A DNA stretch of 64,000 nt from Planctomycetota bacterium. GTDB lineage: Bacteria > Planctomycetota > Phycisphaerae > Phycisphaerales > UBA1924. The position numbers and the translations under genes are program-made. A model generated the notes under the pieces. That model worked only from the letters and a program-made list of their open reading frames with translations, was not told the origin of the DNA and ran no database searches. The DNA is taken from assembly GCA_020831805.1 (NCBI GenBank), contig JAFIFX010000002.1, positions 62,001 to 126,000 of the forward strand. Reading direction: 5' to 3'. How positions within the stretch are numbered: position 1 is the first letter of the stretch; every line of letters begins with the position of its first letter. This document shows, one piece after another, positions 15,945-24,355 of this stretch.

Positions 15945-17274
15945 CACCGTGGTGAGGCGCGGGCCGGTCCGCGCACCGGGGCAGTTCGACGATCATCGTG
16001 GTGCCCTGCTGGTACACGCTGTCGACGCCCACCGTCCCGCCGAGGCGTCGCGTCGCGTGCTTGACGATCGCCAGCCCGAGGCCCGTGCCCCGCTGGACCG
16101 AGCCGCCGGTGCGGGCCCGGTCGACCTGGTAGAACCGCTCGAAGATCCGTTGCTGGTGCGCGATGGGGATCCCGATGCCCTCGTCCCGTACCGTGATGCG
16201 CACGCCCATCGGCAGGTCCGCGCCCGCGGGCGGCGGATTCACCGGGTCGGGCGGGATCGACTCCGGCCTCGCCGCCAGCACAACCGGCGTGCCCTCGCGT
16301 GCGAACTTGGTCGCGTTCTCCACCAGGTTGCGCAGGATCAGGTCGAGCAGCACCGGGTCCGTCCGGATGCGCGAGACGACGGGGTCGATGTCGAACTCAA
16401 CGCGCAGGTCCTTGCGCTTGCAGGTCGGCTCGAACTGCTCGCGCTGGTGCTCGAACACCTCGCGCAGGTCCACCTCCGACAGCGAGGGCGGCGTCTCGCC
16501 GGATTCCAGGCGGGACAGGTCCAGCAGGTCGTTGACCAGTGCCTCCAGGCGGGCGGCGTTGCTCGAGATCATGCCCGTCAGCCGCTCAAGCATGGCCGGA
16601 TCGTTCCTCGCGGGGCCCTGGATCGTCTCGGCCGCGCCGCGGATCGAGGCGATGGGCGTGCGCAGCTCGTGCGAGGCGTTGGCGGCGAAGTCCGCCTTCA
16701 GCTCCGAGGCCTTGACCAGCTCGGTCACATCGCGCAGCGTGACCACGCAGCCCGAGCCGCGGTCGAGCGAGTCGGCCGAGACCACCAGCGTGCGCAGCTC
16801 GCCCTCCACGGGCATCTTGAGCCGGGCGCGGCCCGGCTCGCCGGCGCGGGCCAGCCGCTCCATTTCGTGCAGCTCGGGCTGGGTGAACAGCTCGTCGAAG
16901 CGCACGCCAATGAGCCGGCGCCCCCCGCCGAGCGTGCGCGACGCGGACCGGGACGCCGCGGTGATCACGCCGTCTGCGTCGGTCGCGATGATCGGCGTGC
17001 CCGCCGCGTCGAGCACCCGGCGGAGCTGCTCGGCCCGCTCGTCGTCGGACCGTGCCGAACGCAGCCGCCTGAGCAGGTCGAGTGTCTCGTCCTCCGCCCG
17101 GAGCAGGTCGGTGCGCACGCGCAAGACCAGCCACCCCAGCGCCCCGAGGGCCACGACCAGCATCCATGGCAGGAACATCGCGACGATGATCGCGCTGGCG
17201 CACACCGCCGCGGGCAGCGGCCAGCCGCCGCGCACGCCGTCGTCCTGCGCAGGTTCGGAGAGGTGTTCGGGCAC
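15907..17274 (-). CDS. Sensor histidine kinase, PhoR-like
   Basis: A 455-residue membrane sensor. Two N-terminal hydrophobic helices (about 20-50) with almost no periplasmic loop match the PhoR type, which senses phosphate through the Pst transporter. A PAS domain follows (about 85-190), then HisKA with phospho-acceptor His in NASHELRTPI, and the ATPase domain with the N box (NLVENATKFA), DEGIGIP, FERFYQVD and GTGLGLAIVKH. The start is GTG at 17274. It lies 68 nt downstream of the response-regulator gene on the same strand, so the two are probably cotranscribed. Identification as PhoR rests on architecture and the partner type. Confidence 0.85.
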   Translation of the reverse strand: MPEHLSEPAQDDGVRGGWPLPAAVCASAIIVAMFLPWMLVVALGALGWLVLRVRTDLLRAEDETLDLLRRLRSARSDDERAEQLRRVLDAAGTPIIATDADGVITAASRSASRTLGGGRRLIGVRFDELFTQPELHEMERLARAGEPGRARLKMPVEGELRTLVVSADSLDRGSGCVVTLRDVTELVKASELKADFAANASHELRTPIASIRGAAETIQGPARNDPAMLERLTGMISSNAARLEALVNDLLDLSRLESGETPPSLSEVDLREVFEHQREQFEPTCKRKDLRVEFDIDPVVSRIRTDPVLLDLILRNLVENATKFAREGTPVVLAARPESIPPDPVNPPPAGADLPMGVRITVRDEGIGIPIAHQQRIFERFYQVDRARTGGSVQRGTGLGLAIVKHATRRLGGTVGVDSVYQQGTTMIVELPRCADRPAPHHGVSRPHEDGDGSR

Positions 17275-17342
17275 GCGGGATTGTTCCGTGCCGGGGCCGA
17301 CGCGGGAGCGGTGGTGGGGGGGGGAAAGCGTGGGCGGGCGGG

Positions 17343-18056
17343 TCAGGCCTGGGAATCGGCCGTCTCAGGCTCGGTGCTGGCCCGGTATCCCACGCCGCGG
17401 ACGGTCTTGATCAGGTTCGCGTGCTCGCCGAGCTTTTTGCGGATCGAGGTGATGTGGACATCGATGGTCCGCTCGGTGACGGTCACGCCCGGCCCGATGG
17501 CCCGGGAGATCAGCGCCGGACGGCTGAGCACCTTGCCCTGGGCGCTGACCAGTGCGGCCAGCAGGCGGAACTCGGTGATGGTCAGCTTCATCGGCTCGTC
17601 GTCGACCGTCGCCGCGTGCTCGTCGAGGTCGATGGCGATCGGGCCCATGCTCAGCTCGGTCTTGCGGGCCCCGCCGGCGCCGGTCCGCCGGGCGACGGCC
17701 TTGACCCGGGCGATGAGCACCTGCATCGAGAACGGCTTGGAGATGTAGTCGTCCGCCCCGGCGTCCAGGCCCTCCAGCTCGTGCTTTTCCTCCGCCCGGG
17801 CGGTGAGCATGACGATGGGGATCGAGGCCGTGCCTGTCTGGCTGCGCAGCCGCCGGGCGACCTCCAGGCCGGACAGGCCCGGCATCATGACATCCAGGAC
17901 GATCACATCGGGGTTGCGGCTTTTGGCCAGTTCCAGGGCCTTGATGCCGTCGGTTGCGGTCACCACCTCGTGCCCGTCCTGGCGGATGTTGTACGCGACC
18001 AGATCCAGCAGATCGGGTTCGTCGTCGACCACGAGGATCGTCAGGGGGGCGGACAT
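17343..18056 (-). CDS. Response regulator, PhoB-like (OmpR family)
   Basis: A 237-residue two-domain regulator. The receiver domain has VVDDEPD, the phospho-acceptor Asp in VIVLDVMMPG, and the KPF lysine (YISKPFSM). The C-terminal winged helix has LTITEFRLLAAL and the recognition segment VTERTIDVHITSIRKKLG with VRGVGYR. The acidic pair, DVMMPGLSG and RTIDVHI favour the PhoB subgroup. The ATG at 18056 has GGAGG 11 nt upstream; the 104 extra codons of the longer frame were rejected. It is divergent from the porin array, 305 nt away, and is the obvious candidate for its regulation. Confidence 0.85.
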   Translation of the reverse strand: MSAPLTILVVDDEPDLLDLVAYNIRQDGHEVVTATDGIKALELAKSRNPDVIVLDVMMPGLSGLEVARRLRSQTGTASIPIVMLTARAEEKHELEGLDAGADDYISKPFSMQVLIARVKAVARRTGAGGARKTELSMGPIAIDLDEHAATVDDEPMKLTITEFRLLAALVSAQGKVLSRPALISRAIGPGVTVTERTIDVHITSIRKKLGEHANLIKTVRGVGYRASTEPETADSQA

Positions 18057-18361
18057 GCGGGGGGTGCCTCCGTTGTTTCGGGCCAACGAGGATATGTCCC
18101 CGCCCGTTCGTACGCCCGTCTGGCGCAGCGATTTATGAAATCTGAACGAAGAATCGGCCCGGTCCTGATGCCGCACGCCGGACCGGGCGGCGGGGGCGAC
18201 GGAGCCGACGACCGGCCGACCCCCCGCCGACGCGCCCGAGGTCGGGTGTGCGATTTCTGTTCCTTGACGCCCCGGCCCGCCGACGATCAAAAAAGGGCCT
18301 GATCCGTCGGATGATGCCGCGCGCGGGTCGATCCGGGCCCATGAGAGGGGAACGATCCGCC
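18057..18361. other. Divergent regulatory region, phoB-like gene / porin array
   Basis: A 305-nt gap with starts pointing outward on both sides. On the plus strand TTGACG (18264-18269) is a possible -35, but only a poor -10 (TCAAAA) follows at 17 nt. An AT-rich block at 18131-18145 contains TTTCATAAA on the minus strand, similar to one half of an E. coli Pho box, without a second half at the right spacing. No terminator or small gene is seen. Confidence 0.35.
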
Positions 18362-19711
18362 ATGCCAAACCCGTGCTCCCGATCGCTGACTGTTCTCGTG
18401 GCCCTCTGCGGCCTGGCCGCCCCCGCGCTCGGCAGCGACGCCCGCGAGATGGCCGCCCGGCTCCGGGCCGAGACCGGGATGCACACCGATCTTGCGTCCA
18501 TGCACCGGACGGCGCCGATGTCGATGACCCCGAGCCTGCTCCTGCAGACCCGGTACAACATCAACTTCCGCAACAACCCGGCCTTCTTCGACGACAGCCG
18601 CATCGAGACCGTGGGCTTCTCCATCCCCCGGGCCCAGCTCCGGCTGGACGCGAACATCGCCAATGAGCAGCTCTTGGCCCGCGTGGCGTTCGACTTCGGG
18701 GACGCCGAGGGCCGCCGCGGACGCGGGCGACCCGACCAGGGCATCCCCGGCGGCACCGGCTCGCCCCAGCTCCGCGAGGCGTGGGCCCAGTACAACTTCA
18801 CCGGGCGACAGACCGGGTACTACCTCAAGGTCGGCCAGTTCCGCTCGACCCTGATCTACGAGGAGTCGATCGCCCCCGAGTTCCAGCTCGCTGTCGAGCG
18901 GACCGTGACCAACGAGTTTTTCGCCCCCGGCAACACCCAGGGCATCGCGCTGGGCTTCGTCGGGGCGGACATCGCCTGGGAGGTGTCGTTCAACAGCGGC
19001 ATCAAGTACCTCGGCATCCGTGAGCCGGCCAACTCCGCCTTCGATTCCCCCTTCGAGGCCGACGCCGCGGTCACCGCCCGCGTCGACTGGAAGCTCGACG
19101 GGGACTGGTCCCGCTTCGAGGACTTCACCTCCTGGCGGGGCGAGAGCACCGCGTCCCGTGTCGGTGTCGGCGGCCACTGGCAACGCCAGGGCGACACGAA
19201 CCCCACCGGCTCCTCGCCCGACTTCCTCTTCGGCGAGACCATCGACATCTCCAACATCACCTGGACTGTCGACGGGTCGTACAAGTCCGACGGCTGGCAC
19301 GCCTTCGTCGCCTACATGGGCCACCGCATCGAGTACGAGTACCCCGTCCAGACGATCATCGTCGTCCAGCACGGCATCGTCGCGCAGGCCGGCATGTTCT
19401 TCACCGACGACCTCGAAGGCTTCGCCCGGTTCGACGCGCTGCGGTTGGACAAGACCCTGACCGACGGCTTCGGCACCGACCAGCGCAACCACTACTACCT
19501 GACCGCTGGCATGAACTGGTACATCACGCCGTTCTCCCACGCCGCCAAGTTCACCTTCGATGTCACCACCGCCCTGCGCAAGAGCGACACGCTCGACGCC
19601 GGCTCGCTGGGGGGCAACTCCATGTTCTTCCCGGACCCGACGGTCACAGGCCTGCTCGGTGGCAGCGGCGAGGAATGGATGATCCGAGCCCAGTTGCAGT
19701 TTTTGTTCTAA
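18362..19711 (+). CDS. Outer-membrane porin 1 of a five-gene array
   Basis: A 449-residue beta-barrel protein with a Sec signal peptide (about 24 residues, ending PALGS) and a C-terminal Phe (RAQLQFLF), the BAM recognition signature. Repeated amphipathic strands and the motifs TRYNINFR, SIPRAQLRL, AWAQYNF, FTSWRG, QGDTNP and PFSHAAKFTF resemble Porin_O_P (phosphate-selective OprP-type) proteins; actual selectivity is unknown. All these motifs recur in the four following genes, so they are paralogues. The ATG at 18362 has GAGGGG about 11 nt upstream. A strong terminator follows at 19777. Confidence 0.82.
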   Translation: MPNPCSRSLTVLVALCGLAAPALGSDAREMAARLRAETGMHTDLASMHRTAPMSMTPSLLLQTRYNINFRNNPAFFDDSRIETVGFSIPRAQLRLDANIANEQLLARVAFDFGDAEGRRGRGRPDQGIPGGTGSPQLREAWAQYNFTGRQTGYYLKVGQFRSTLIYEESIAPEFQLAVERTVTNEFFAPGNTQGIALGFVGADIAWEVSFNSGIKYLGIREPANSAFDSPFEADAAVTARVDWKLDGDWSRFEDFTSWRGESTASRVGVGGHWQRQGDTNPTGSSPDFLFGETIDISNITWTVDGSYKSDGWHAFVAYMGHRIEYEYPVQTIIVVQHGIVAQAGMFFTDDLEGFARFDALRLDKTLTDGFGTDQRNHYYLTAGMNWYITPFSHAAKFTFDVTTALRKSDTLDAGSLGGNSMFFPDPTVTGLLGGSGEEWMIRAQLQFLF

Positions 19712-19776
19712 CCCTTTGCCCTGCGGTCTGTTATAATCGGAATCGACCCGGATTCCAACGATCCGGATGACTGTCG

Positions 19777-19810
19777 CCGGCCGACCCCCACCCCGGGTCG
19801 GCCGGTTTTT
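19777..19810 (+). terminator. Rho-independent terminator of porin 1
   Basis: An 11-bp perfect stem (CCGGCCGACCC / GGGTCGGCCGG) with a 7-nt loop, followed by TTTTT. Confidence 0.85.
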
Positions 19811-19974
19811 GCCCCTCTGTATCCGGAATTTGCTTAGTCATCACAAACTTTTGTCGCCGACCCCTTGAGCCGGGCGGTTAGGTGGTCCTAGCATCGGCCC
19901 ACCGCACCCTCTCCCTGATCCTCGGGCCCGTGGCCCGGCGGCGAAGGGAAGCGCTCAAACGAGCGGGTCGACCG

Positions 19975-21282
19975 ATGAAGACTTTCGCAGCCAGCGCGTG
20001 TTCGATCTTCGTCCTTGCCGGAACCGCGGCCGCCCAGAGCGGCCTGGATCTGGATCGGGCCTACGCCTCGCAGCTCCGCGCCGACGCCGACGCCCGCGCC
20101 AGCTTCCTCGGCCTGAACAGCCAGCCCAACATCAACCTCTCGGCCGTCTTCCAGGCCCGCTACATGGCCAGCTTCCGCGACGCCCAGCCGGGCGACGACC
20201 TCGGCGACGATGACACCACCATCGGCTTTGACATCCCCCGCGCCCAGATCCGCATGAGCGGCAATGTGACCGAGAGCATCTCGGGCCACCTCAGCTTCGA
20301 CTTCGGCGCCGCGGAACTCAACGGCCGCAACGACGCCGGCACCGCCGTCCTGCTCAACGCCTTCGCGGCCTGGGCCCTGGACGACAGCTGGACCCTGCTC
20401 ATCGGCCAGTGGCACAACCCGGTCGTCGCCGAGGAGGCCGTTGAGGCCGAGTTCGGCCTGGCCGTCGAGCGTTCCGTGGTCAACGAGTTCTTCAACCCCG
20501 GCTACACCCAGGGCGTGGCCGCCGCGTACACCAGCGACAACTGGAAGTTCGTCGGCGCCTTCTCGGACGGTGCGGCCTACATCGGCAACGAGAACACGGC
20601 CAACTCGCCCTTCACCTCGTCCGCCGAGAACGACTGGGGCCTGACCGGCCGGGTCGACTTCCTGGTCTCGGGCACATGGGACCAGTTCAACGCCTTCAGC
20701 AGCTTCCGCGGTTCGAACAACGGCATCAAGCTCGGCCTCGGCGGGCACTACCAGCAGCAGGGACGCACCAACCCCTCGAACTGGGACTGGGGCGTGCTCG
20801 GCGGCGTCGGGCTGGACCGCATGAACATCAGCCTCTGGACCGCCGACGCCATGCTCAAGGGCGACGGCTGGAACCTCTTTGCAGCCTACATCGGCCACCA
20901 CATCGACGCGACCCCCGAGGTCGGGGACCTGCCCTCCTTCACCAACCACGGCTTCGTGCTCCAGGGCGGCATGTTCGTCAGCGAGCAGGTCGAACTGTTC
21001 GGGCGGTACGACGCCCTGTACCTCGACTCGGACCTGCGTGACCTGGCCGGGGCCGACCGCCGCCACTTCCATTACCTGACCGCCGGCTTCAACTACTTCC
21101 TGATCCCCGACTCGTTCGCGGCCCGGTTCACCGCCGACGCCGTGTACTCCTTCAACAACACCGCCCTGCTGGACGCCCTCTCCCCTGAACCGGGTGGTTT
21201 TAACGGGTCGTCGACAACCGGCCTGCTCGGTTCGTCGGACGGGGAACTCCTCCTGAGGGCGCAAATGACGCTCGTGTTCTAA
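19975..21282 (+). CDS. Outer-membrane porin 2 of the array
   Basis: A 435-residue exported beta-barrel: signal peptide of about 20 residues ending TAAAQ, mature start SGLDLDRAYASQL (the DLDRAYA motif is shared with porin 3), then ARYMASFR, DIPRAQIRM, NAFAAWAL, SSFRG, QGRTNP and C-terminal LRAQMTLVF. It is most like porins 1 and 3. The start at 19975 was preferred over the upstream in-frame codon at 19882 because the signal peptide begins there. The 263-nt leader after the porin 1 terminator contains a small CGCTC-AAAC-GAGCG hairpin (19952-19965) near the start, which may affect translation. Confidence 0.82.
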   Translation: MKTFAASACSIFVLAGTAAAQSGLDLDRAYASQLRADADARASFLGLNSQPNINLSAVFQARYMASFRDAQPGDDLGDDDTTIGFDIPRAQIRMSGNVTESISGHLSFDFGAAELNGRNDAGTAVLLNAFAAWALDDSWTLLIGQWHNPVVAEEAVEAEFGLAVERSVVNEFFNPGYTQGVAAAYTSDNWKFVGAFSDGAAYIGNENTANSPFTSSAENDWGLTGRVDFLVSGTWDQFNAFSSFRGSNNGIKLGLGGHYQQQGRTNPSNWDWGVLGGVGLDRMNISLWTADAMLKGDGWNLFAAYIGHHIDATPEVGDLPSFTNHGFVLQGGMFVSEQVELFGRYDALYLDSDLRDLAGADRRHFHYLTAGFNYFLIPDSFAARFTADAVYSFNNTALLDALSPEPGGFNGSSTTGLLGSSDGELLLRAQMTLVF

Positions 21283-21375
21283 GGGATAACCCTTGCAAAA
21301 ATCTTTGTAGTTTCTCGATCTGGACCTGACAGATTGTGGACGAATGGATAGTATCTCCCCGATAGTAAGTACGAA

Positions 21376-21484
21376 CATACCGGCTCCGAGACGAGTCGTC
21401 TTGGGCGGGGTGGGGTGCCCCGCGGCGAGCCAGCCGGTATGAAACCAGCCCTAGGCATGGACGAGCGGGATGTCCCCGGCGTCC
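21376..21484 (+). promoter_or_regulatory. Possible structured leader RNA of porin 3
   Basis: A 10-bp pairing CATACCGGCT (21376-21385) / AGCCGGTATG (21432-21441) closes a loop that holds two more hairpins: AGACGA/TCGTCT (21389-21401) and GCGGGG/CCCCGC (21405-21423). Together they make a three-way junction. A further hairpin, GGACG...CGTCC with inner CGGG/CCCG, occupies 21459-21484, 23 nt before the start codon. The arrangement resembles a riboswitch or RNA thermosensor leader, but matches no class that I know. Confidence 0.45.
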
Positions 21485-21507
21485 GAGAGTCATCCGGAGA
21501 ATCACAG

Positions 21508-22758
21508 ATGAACAAGCTTGCTTCGATTTCAGCGATCACGCTCGTGGCTTCCGCCGGTTTCGCGACCGCCGGCACCCTCGACCTGGACCGCGCCTACGCC
21601 ACCGAGCTCCGCTCGGACGCCGGTGCGTACTCGGTCCTCAACAGCTCGGCGGCCAACCTTGAGGTCACCGCCGGCACCCGCTTCGGCTACCGCGCCAACT
21701 TCCGTCGCGGCACCCACCTGGAGAGCAACGACCGCCGCACCGTCGGCTTCGAGTTCCAGGATGTCGAGGTCCGCCTGACCGGTCAGGTCACCGACTCGAT
21801 CACCGCCACCGTCAGCTTCGACTTCGGCCCCGACGACAACTTCGCGTCCGGCTGGACCTCCACCCTGGCCGACTTCGAAGGCGAAGGCCAGTCGGTCAAC
21901 CTCGAGGACGCGTACGCGGACTGGATGATCAACGACGGCTTCACCCTGCGTATCGGCCAGTTCGTCCAGCAGTTCTCTGCCGGCCGCTCGATGTCCGAGT
22001 ACCACATGATGGGCGCCTACCGCTCCAATGTGCAGAACAGCATCGGCGATGTCGGCTGGAGCCAGGGTGTCGAGGCCCACTTCGGCGGCGACACCTGGTC
22101 GGCCGCCATCGGCTTCACCGACGGCCCCTTCTCGGCCAACACCGCCTTCAACGACGCGTTCGAGGCCGACTACGCCATCAACGCCCGCTTCGACCTGTTC
22201 TCCGACGGCGACAAGAACCGCTTCCGTGACGCCACCTCGTGGCGCGGCTCCAGCACCGCCTGGCGCGTCGGCGCGGGTGCCCTCTACGCCTCCTACGGCG
22301 ACACCAACCCCTCCTTCTCGGAGACCTTCAACACCCTGCAGTACACCGTCGACGCCGCCTATGCCGCCGACGGCTGGGGCGTCAACGGCGCCTTCTTCGG
22401 CCAGCGCAACAAGGGCTTCCTCGGCGACAACAGCATCCACAACTGGGGCTTCGAGCTCGGCGCCAACATGTTCTTCAACGACCAGGTCGAGGGTTACGCC
22501 CGCTGGGACTCCATGTGGCTCGACCGTGACCTGGCCGACGCCGTCGAACTCGAGAAGCGCAGCCTGCACAACCTCGCCGTCGGCTTCAACTACTACTTCG
22601 TCCCCGAGTCCCACGCCGCCAAGTTCACCGGCGAGCTGGGCTGGGCCTTCCGCGACACCCGCGGCGACATCGACGAGGGCTTCTTCGGCAACGCCTTCCT
22701 CGGCAACAGCGACAAGAACGAGCTGAACCTCGCGTTCATGTTCCAGTTCATGTTCTGA
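21508..22758 (+). CDS. Outer-membrane porin 3 of the array
   Basis: A 416-residue exported beta-barrel protein: signal peptide of about 21 residues (ending FATAG), mature start TLDLDRAYATEL, then FGYRANFRRG, EDAYADWM, ATSWRGSSTAW, YGDTNP, VPESHAAKFTG and the C-terminal MFQFMF. The ATG at 21508 has GGAG 9 nt upstream. A structured leader (21376-21484) and an AT-richer stretch (21290-21360) precede it, and a terminator at 22811 follows, so it is likely regulated apart from its paralogues. It has Trp/Tyr- and Asp-rich turns as expected for barrel loops. Confidence 0.82.
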   Translation: MNKLASISAITLVASAGFATAGTLDLDRAYATELRSDAGAYSVLNSSAANLEVTAGTRFGYRANFRRGTHLESNDRRTVGFEFQDVEVRLTGQVTDSITATVSFDFGPDDNFASGWTSTLADFEGEGQSVNLEDAYADWMINDGFTLRIGQFVQQFSAGRSMSEYHMMGAYRSNVQNSIGDVGWSQGVEAHFGGDTWSAAIGFTDGPFSANTAFNDAFEADYAINARFDLFSDGDKNRFRDATSWRGSSTAWRVGAGALYASYGDTNPSFSETFNTLQYTVDAAYAADGWGVNGAFFGQRNKGFLGDNSIHNWGFELGANMFFNDQVEGYARWDSMWLDRDLADAVELEKRSLHNLAVGFNYYFVPESHAAKFTGELGWAFRDTRGDIDEGFFGNAFLGNSDKNELNLAFMFQFMF

Positions 22759-22805
22759 TCCGATCCGATTCTGATCCGATCCACGCGATCTGATCTGACC
22801 TGATC
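22757..22805. repeat. Cluster of seven GATC sites
   Basis: GATC begins at 22757, 22762, 22773, 22778, 22787, 22792 and 22802, in three pairs with 5-nt spacing, a degenerate 15-nt repeat that begins in the stop codon of porin 3 and runs to its terminator. Confidence 0.6.
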
Positions 22806-22810
22806 TCAAG

Positions 22811-22846
22811 CCGGCCGGTCCCACGGGACCGGCCGGTTCTTCTTTT
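22811..22846 (+). terminator. Rho-independent terminator of porin 3
   Basis: A 12-bp perfect stem (CCGGCCGGTCCC / GGGACCGGCCGG) is followed by TTCTTCTTTT. Confidence 0.85.
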
Positions 22847-23015
22847 GGCATGCCCCGGACGGGCGAGCAGTTCATGCGCGTCGTCCCGCCTGAACCGGGG
22901 GTGCGGACCTCCCCAACCTTGCGGCCCGTGGCCACATTTGCCGCACCCGCCCGGCCCGCGGACCCGATGTTGCCAGCCACGCGCGGCCGTGTCGGCCCGC
23001 AGGGAGTCCACCGTC

Positions 23016-24188
23016 ATGCGCACCACGATCCTCGCGACCCTGGCCCTGGCCGCCGGCCACACCCTCGCCTTCGACGACGCTCGCTCGGCCCTGCTGCTCA
23101 GCGAGACCGAGACCGCAAGCCTGTCCATGCACGCCGCGCCCGGACTGAAGATCTCGGGCCAGACCCAGTTCCAGTACAACCTCAACTTCCGCGACAGCGA
23201 CTCGACCGCCCTGGACGACCCGAACGACGATGTCACCCTCGGCTTCCAGATGCGCCGGACCCGGATCACGCTCGTCGGCCCGGTCAACGACGCCATCAAC
23301 GGCCGCATCCAGATGGAGTTCGACACCTCTGGCAGCGCCCGCATCCTCGACGCCGAGGCCGCCTGGAAGATCAGCGACAGCGTCTCGCTCCGCATCGGCC
23401 AGCAGAAGGTCCGCTTCCTGCGTGAGGACTCGCTGGGCACCGTCCGGATGCTCGCGGCCGATTTCTCAGTCCAGAACCAGACCTTCGGCCAGAGCTACTC
23501 GCACTTGGTCGAGGCCGGCTACACCGCGGACAACTGGCGGGCCTGGGGCGCGTTCTCCAGCGGGTTCTCGACCCGGGCGGTCGCCTTCAACGACGAGAGC
23601 CACGCCGACTACGCCTTCACCGGCCGGGCGGAGCTGCGCCTCGGTGAGGCGGCCTGGAGCGACCACAACCAGTTCACCTCGTGGCGTGGCGGGGCCCAGG
23701 GCGGCCTGCTCGGCTTCGCGGCCCACTACCAGAGCCGCGGGGACACCAACCCCTCCCTGCCCGACAACGAGTCCCTGCTGAGCCTGACGGCCGACTTCGG
23801 CTGGGTCGGGGGCGGCTGGAACGCCTACGCCTCCGGCGTCTACCGCCGGGCCGATGACGGCGCGGACCGCTTCACGGACTGGGGCCTGATGGCCCAGGCC
23901 GGCGTGTTCGTCTCCGACCAGCTCGAGCTGTTCGGCCGCTGGGACGGTGTCTTCGTCGACTCGGACCGCGGGGCGGATGTCAGTGACTTCCACACCCTCA
24001 CGGCGGGCGTCAACTACTACATCATCCCCGAATCCCACGCCGCCAAGTTCACCGTCAACCTGCTGTACTACTTCGACGCGGTCAACGACACCGGCGGCGT
24101 GGTCAGCCCCTCGGCGGGCGCGAACCTGCTGGCCGACTCCGAGAACGGGCAGATCGGCATCACGGCCCAGCTCCAGCTGCTGTTCTGA
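23016..24188 (+). CDS. Outer-membrane porin 4 of the array
   Basis: A 390-residue exported beta-barrel. The signal peptide is short (MRTTILATLALAAGHTLA). Motifs: FQYNLNFRDSDS, DDVTLGFQMRRTR, DAEAAWKI, LRIGQQKVRFLRED, FTSWRG, RGDTNP, IPESHAAKFTV and C-terminal LQLLF. It is closest to porin 5: both share NFRDSDS, DDVTLGF, RRTR, GGVV and a NLLAD...GQIG ending. The ATG at 23016 lies in a 257-nt gap after the porin 3 terminator; the ORF open to 22845 was not used because the signal peptide starts at 23016. A terminator follows. Confidence 0.82.
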   Translation: MRTTILATLALAAGHTLAFDDARSALLLSETETASLSMHAAPGLKISGQTQFQYNLNFRDSDSTALDDPNDDVTLGFQMRRTRITLVGPVNDAINGRIQMEFDTSGSARILDAEAAWKISDSVSLRIGQQKVRFLREDSLGTVRMLAADFSVQNQTFGQSYSHLVEAGYTADNWRAWGAFSSGFSTRAVAFNDESHADYAFTGRAELRLGEAAWSDHNQFTSWRGGAQGGLLGFAAHYQSRGDTNPSLPDNESLLSLTADFGWVGGGWNAYASGVYRRADDGADRFTDWGLMAQAGVFVSDQLELFGRWDGVFVDSDRGADVSDFHTLTAGVNYYIIPESHAAKFTVNLLYYFDAVNDTGGVVSPSAGANLLADSENGQIGITAQLQLLF

Positions 24189-24226
24189 CCCGCCCGATCG
24201 GCGAGGGTGATCCACCGCAAACACGG

Positions 24227-24247
24227 CCGCCCCGACGGGCGGTTTTT
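24227..24247 (+). terminator. Rho-independent terminator of porin 4
   Basis: A 6-bp GC stem (CCGCCC / GGGCGG) with a 4-nt loop, followed by TTTTT. Confidence 0.75.
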
Positions 24248-24355
24248 GCTGCGCCGGCCGCATGTTTACAAAGATCCCGCTAAGATGCCCCGAGCCCGCC
24301 GGCCGCCGCCCGGGCCCTTTCCCGCACGACCCCGCCCGCAACGGACCCGCGCACC

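Noticed and set aside
18264-18292. Sigma-70 promoter TTGACG-N17-TCAAAA for porin 1
   Set aside because: The -10 matches only three of six positions, so it is not listed as a feature.
18057-18361. Pho box between the phoB-like gene and the porins
   Set aside because: Only one half-site (TTTCATAAA, minus strand) is near consensus; the second half at 11-bp spacing does not match.
24265-24286. Promoter TTTACA / TAAGAT before porin 5
   Set aside because: The spacing is only 10 nt.
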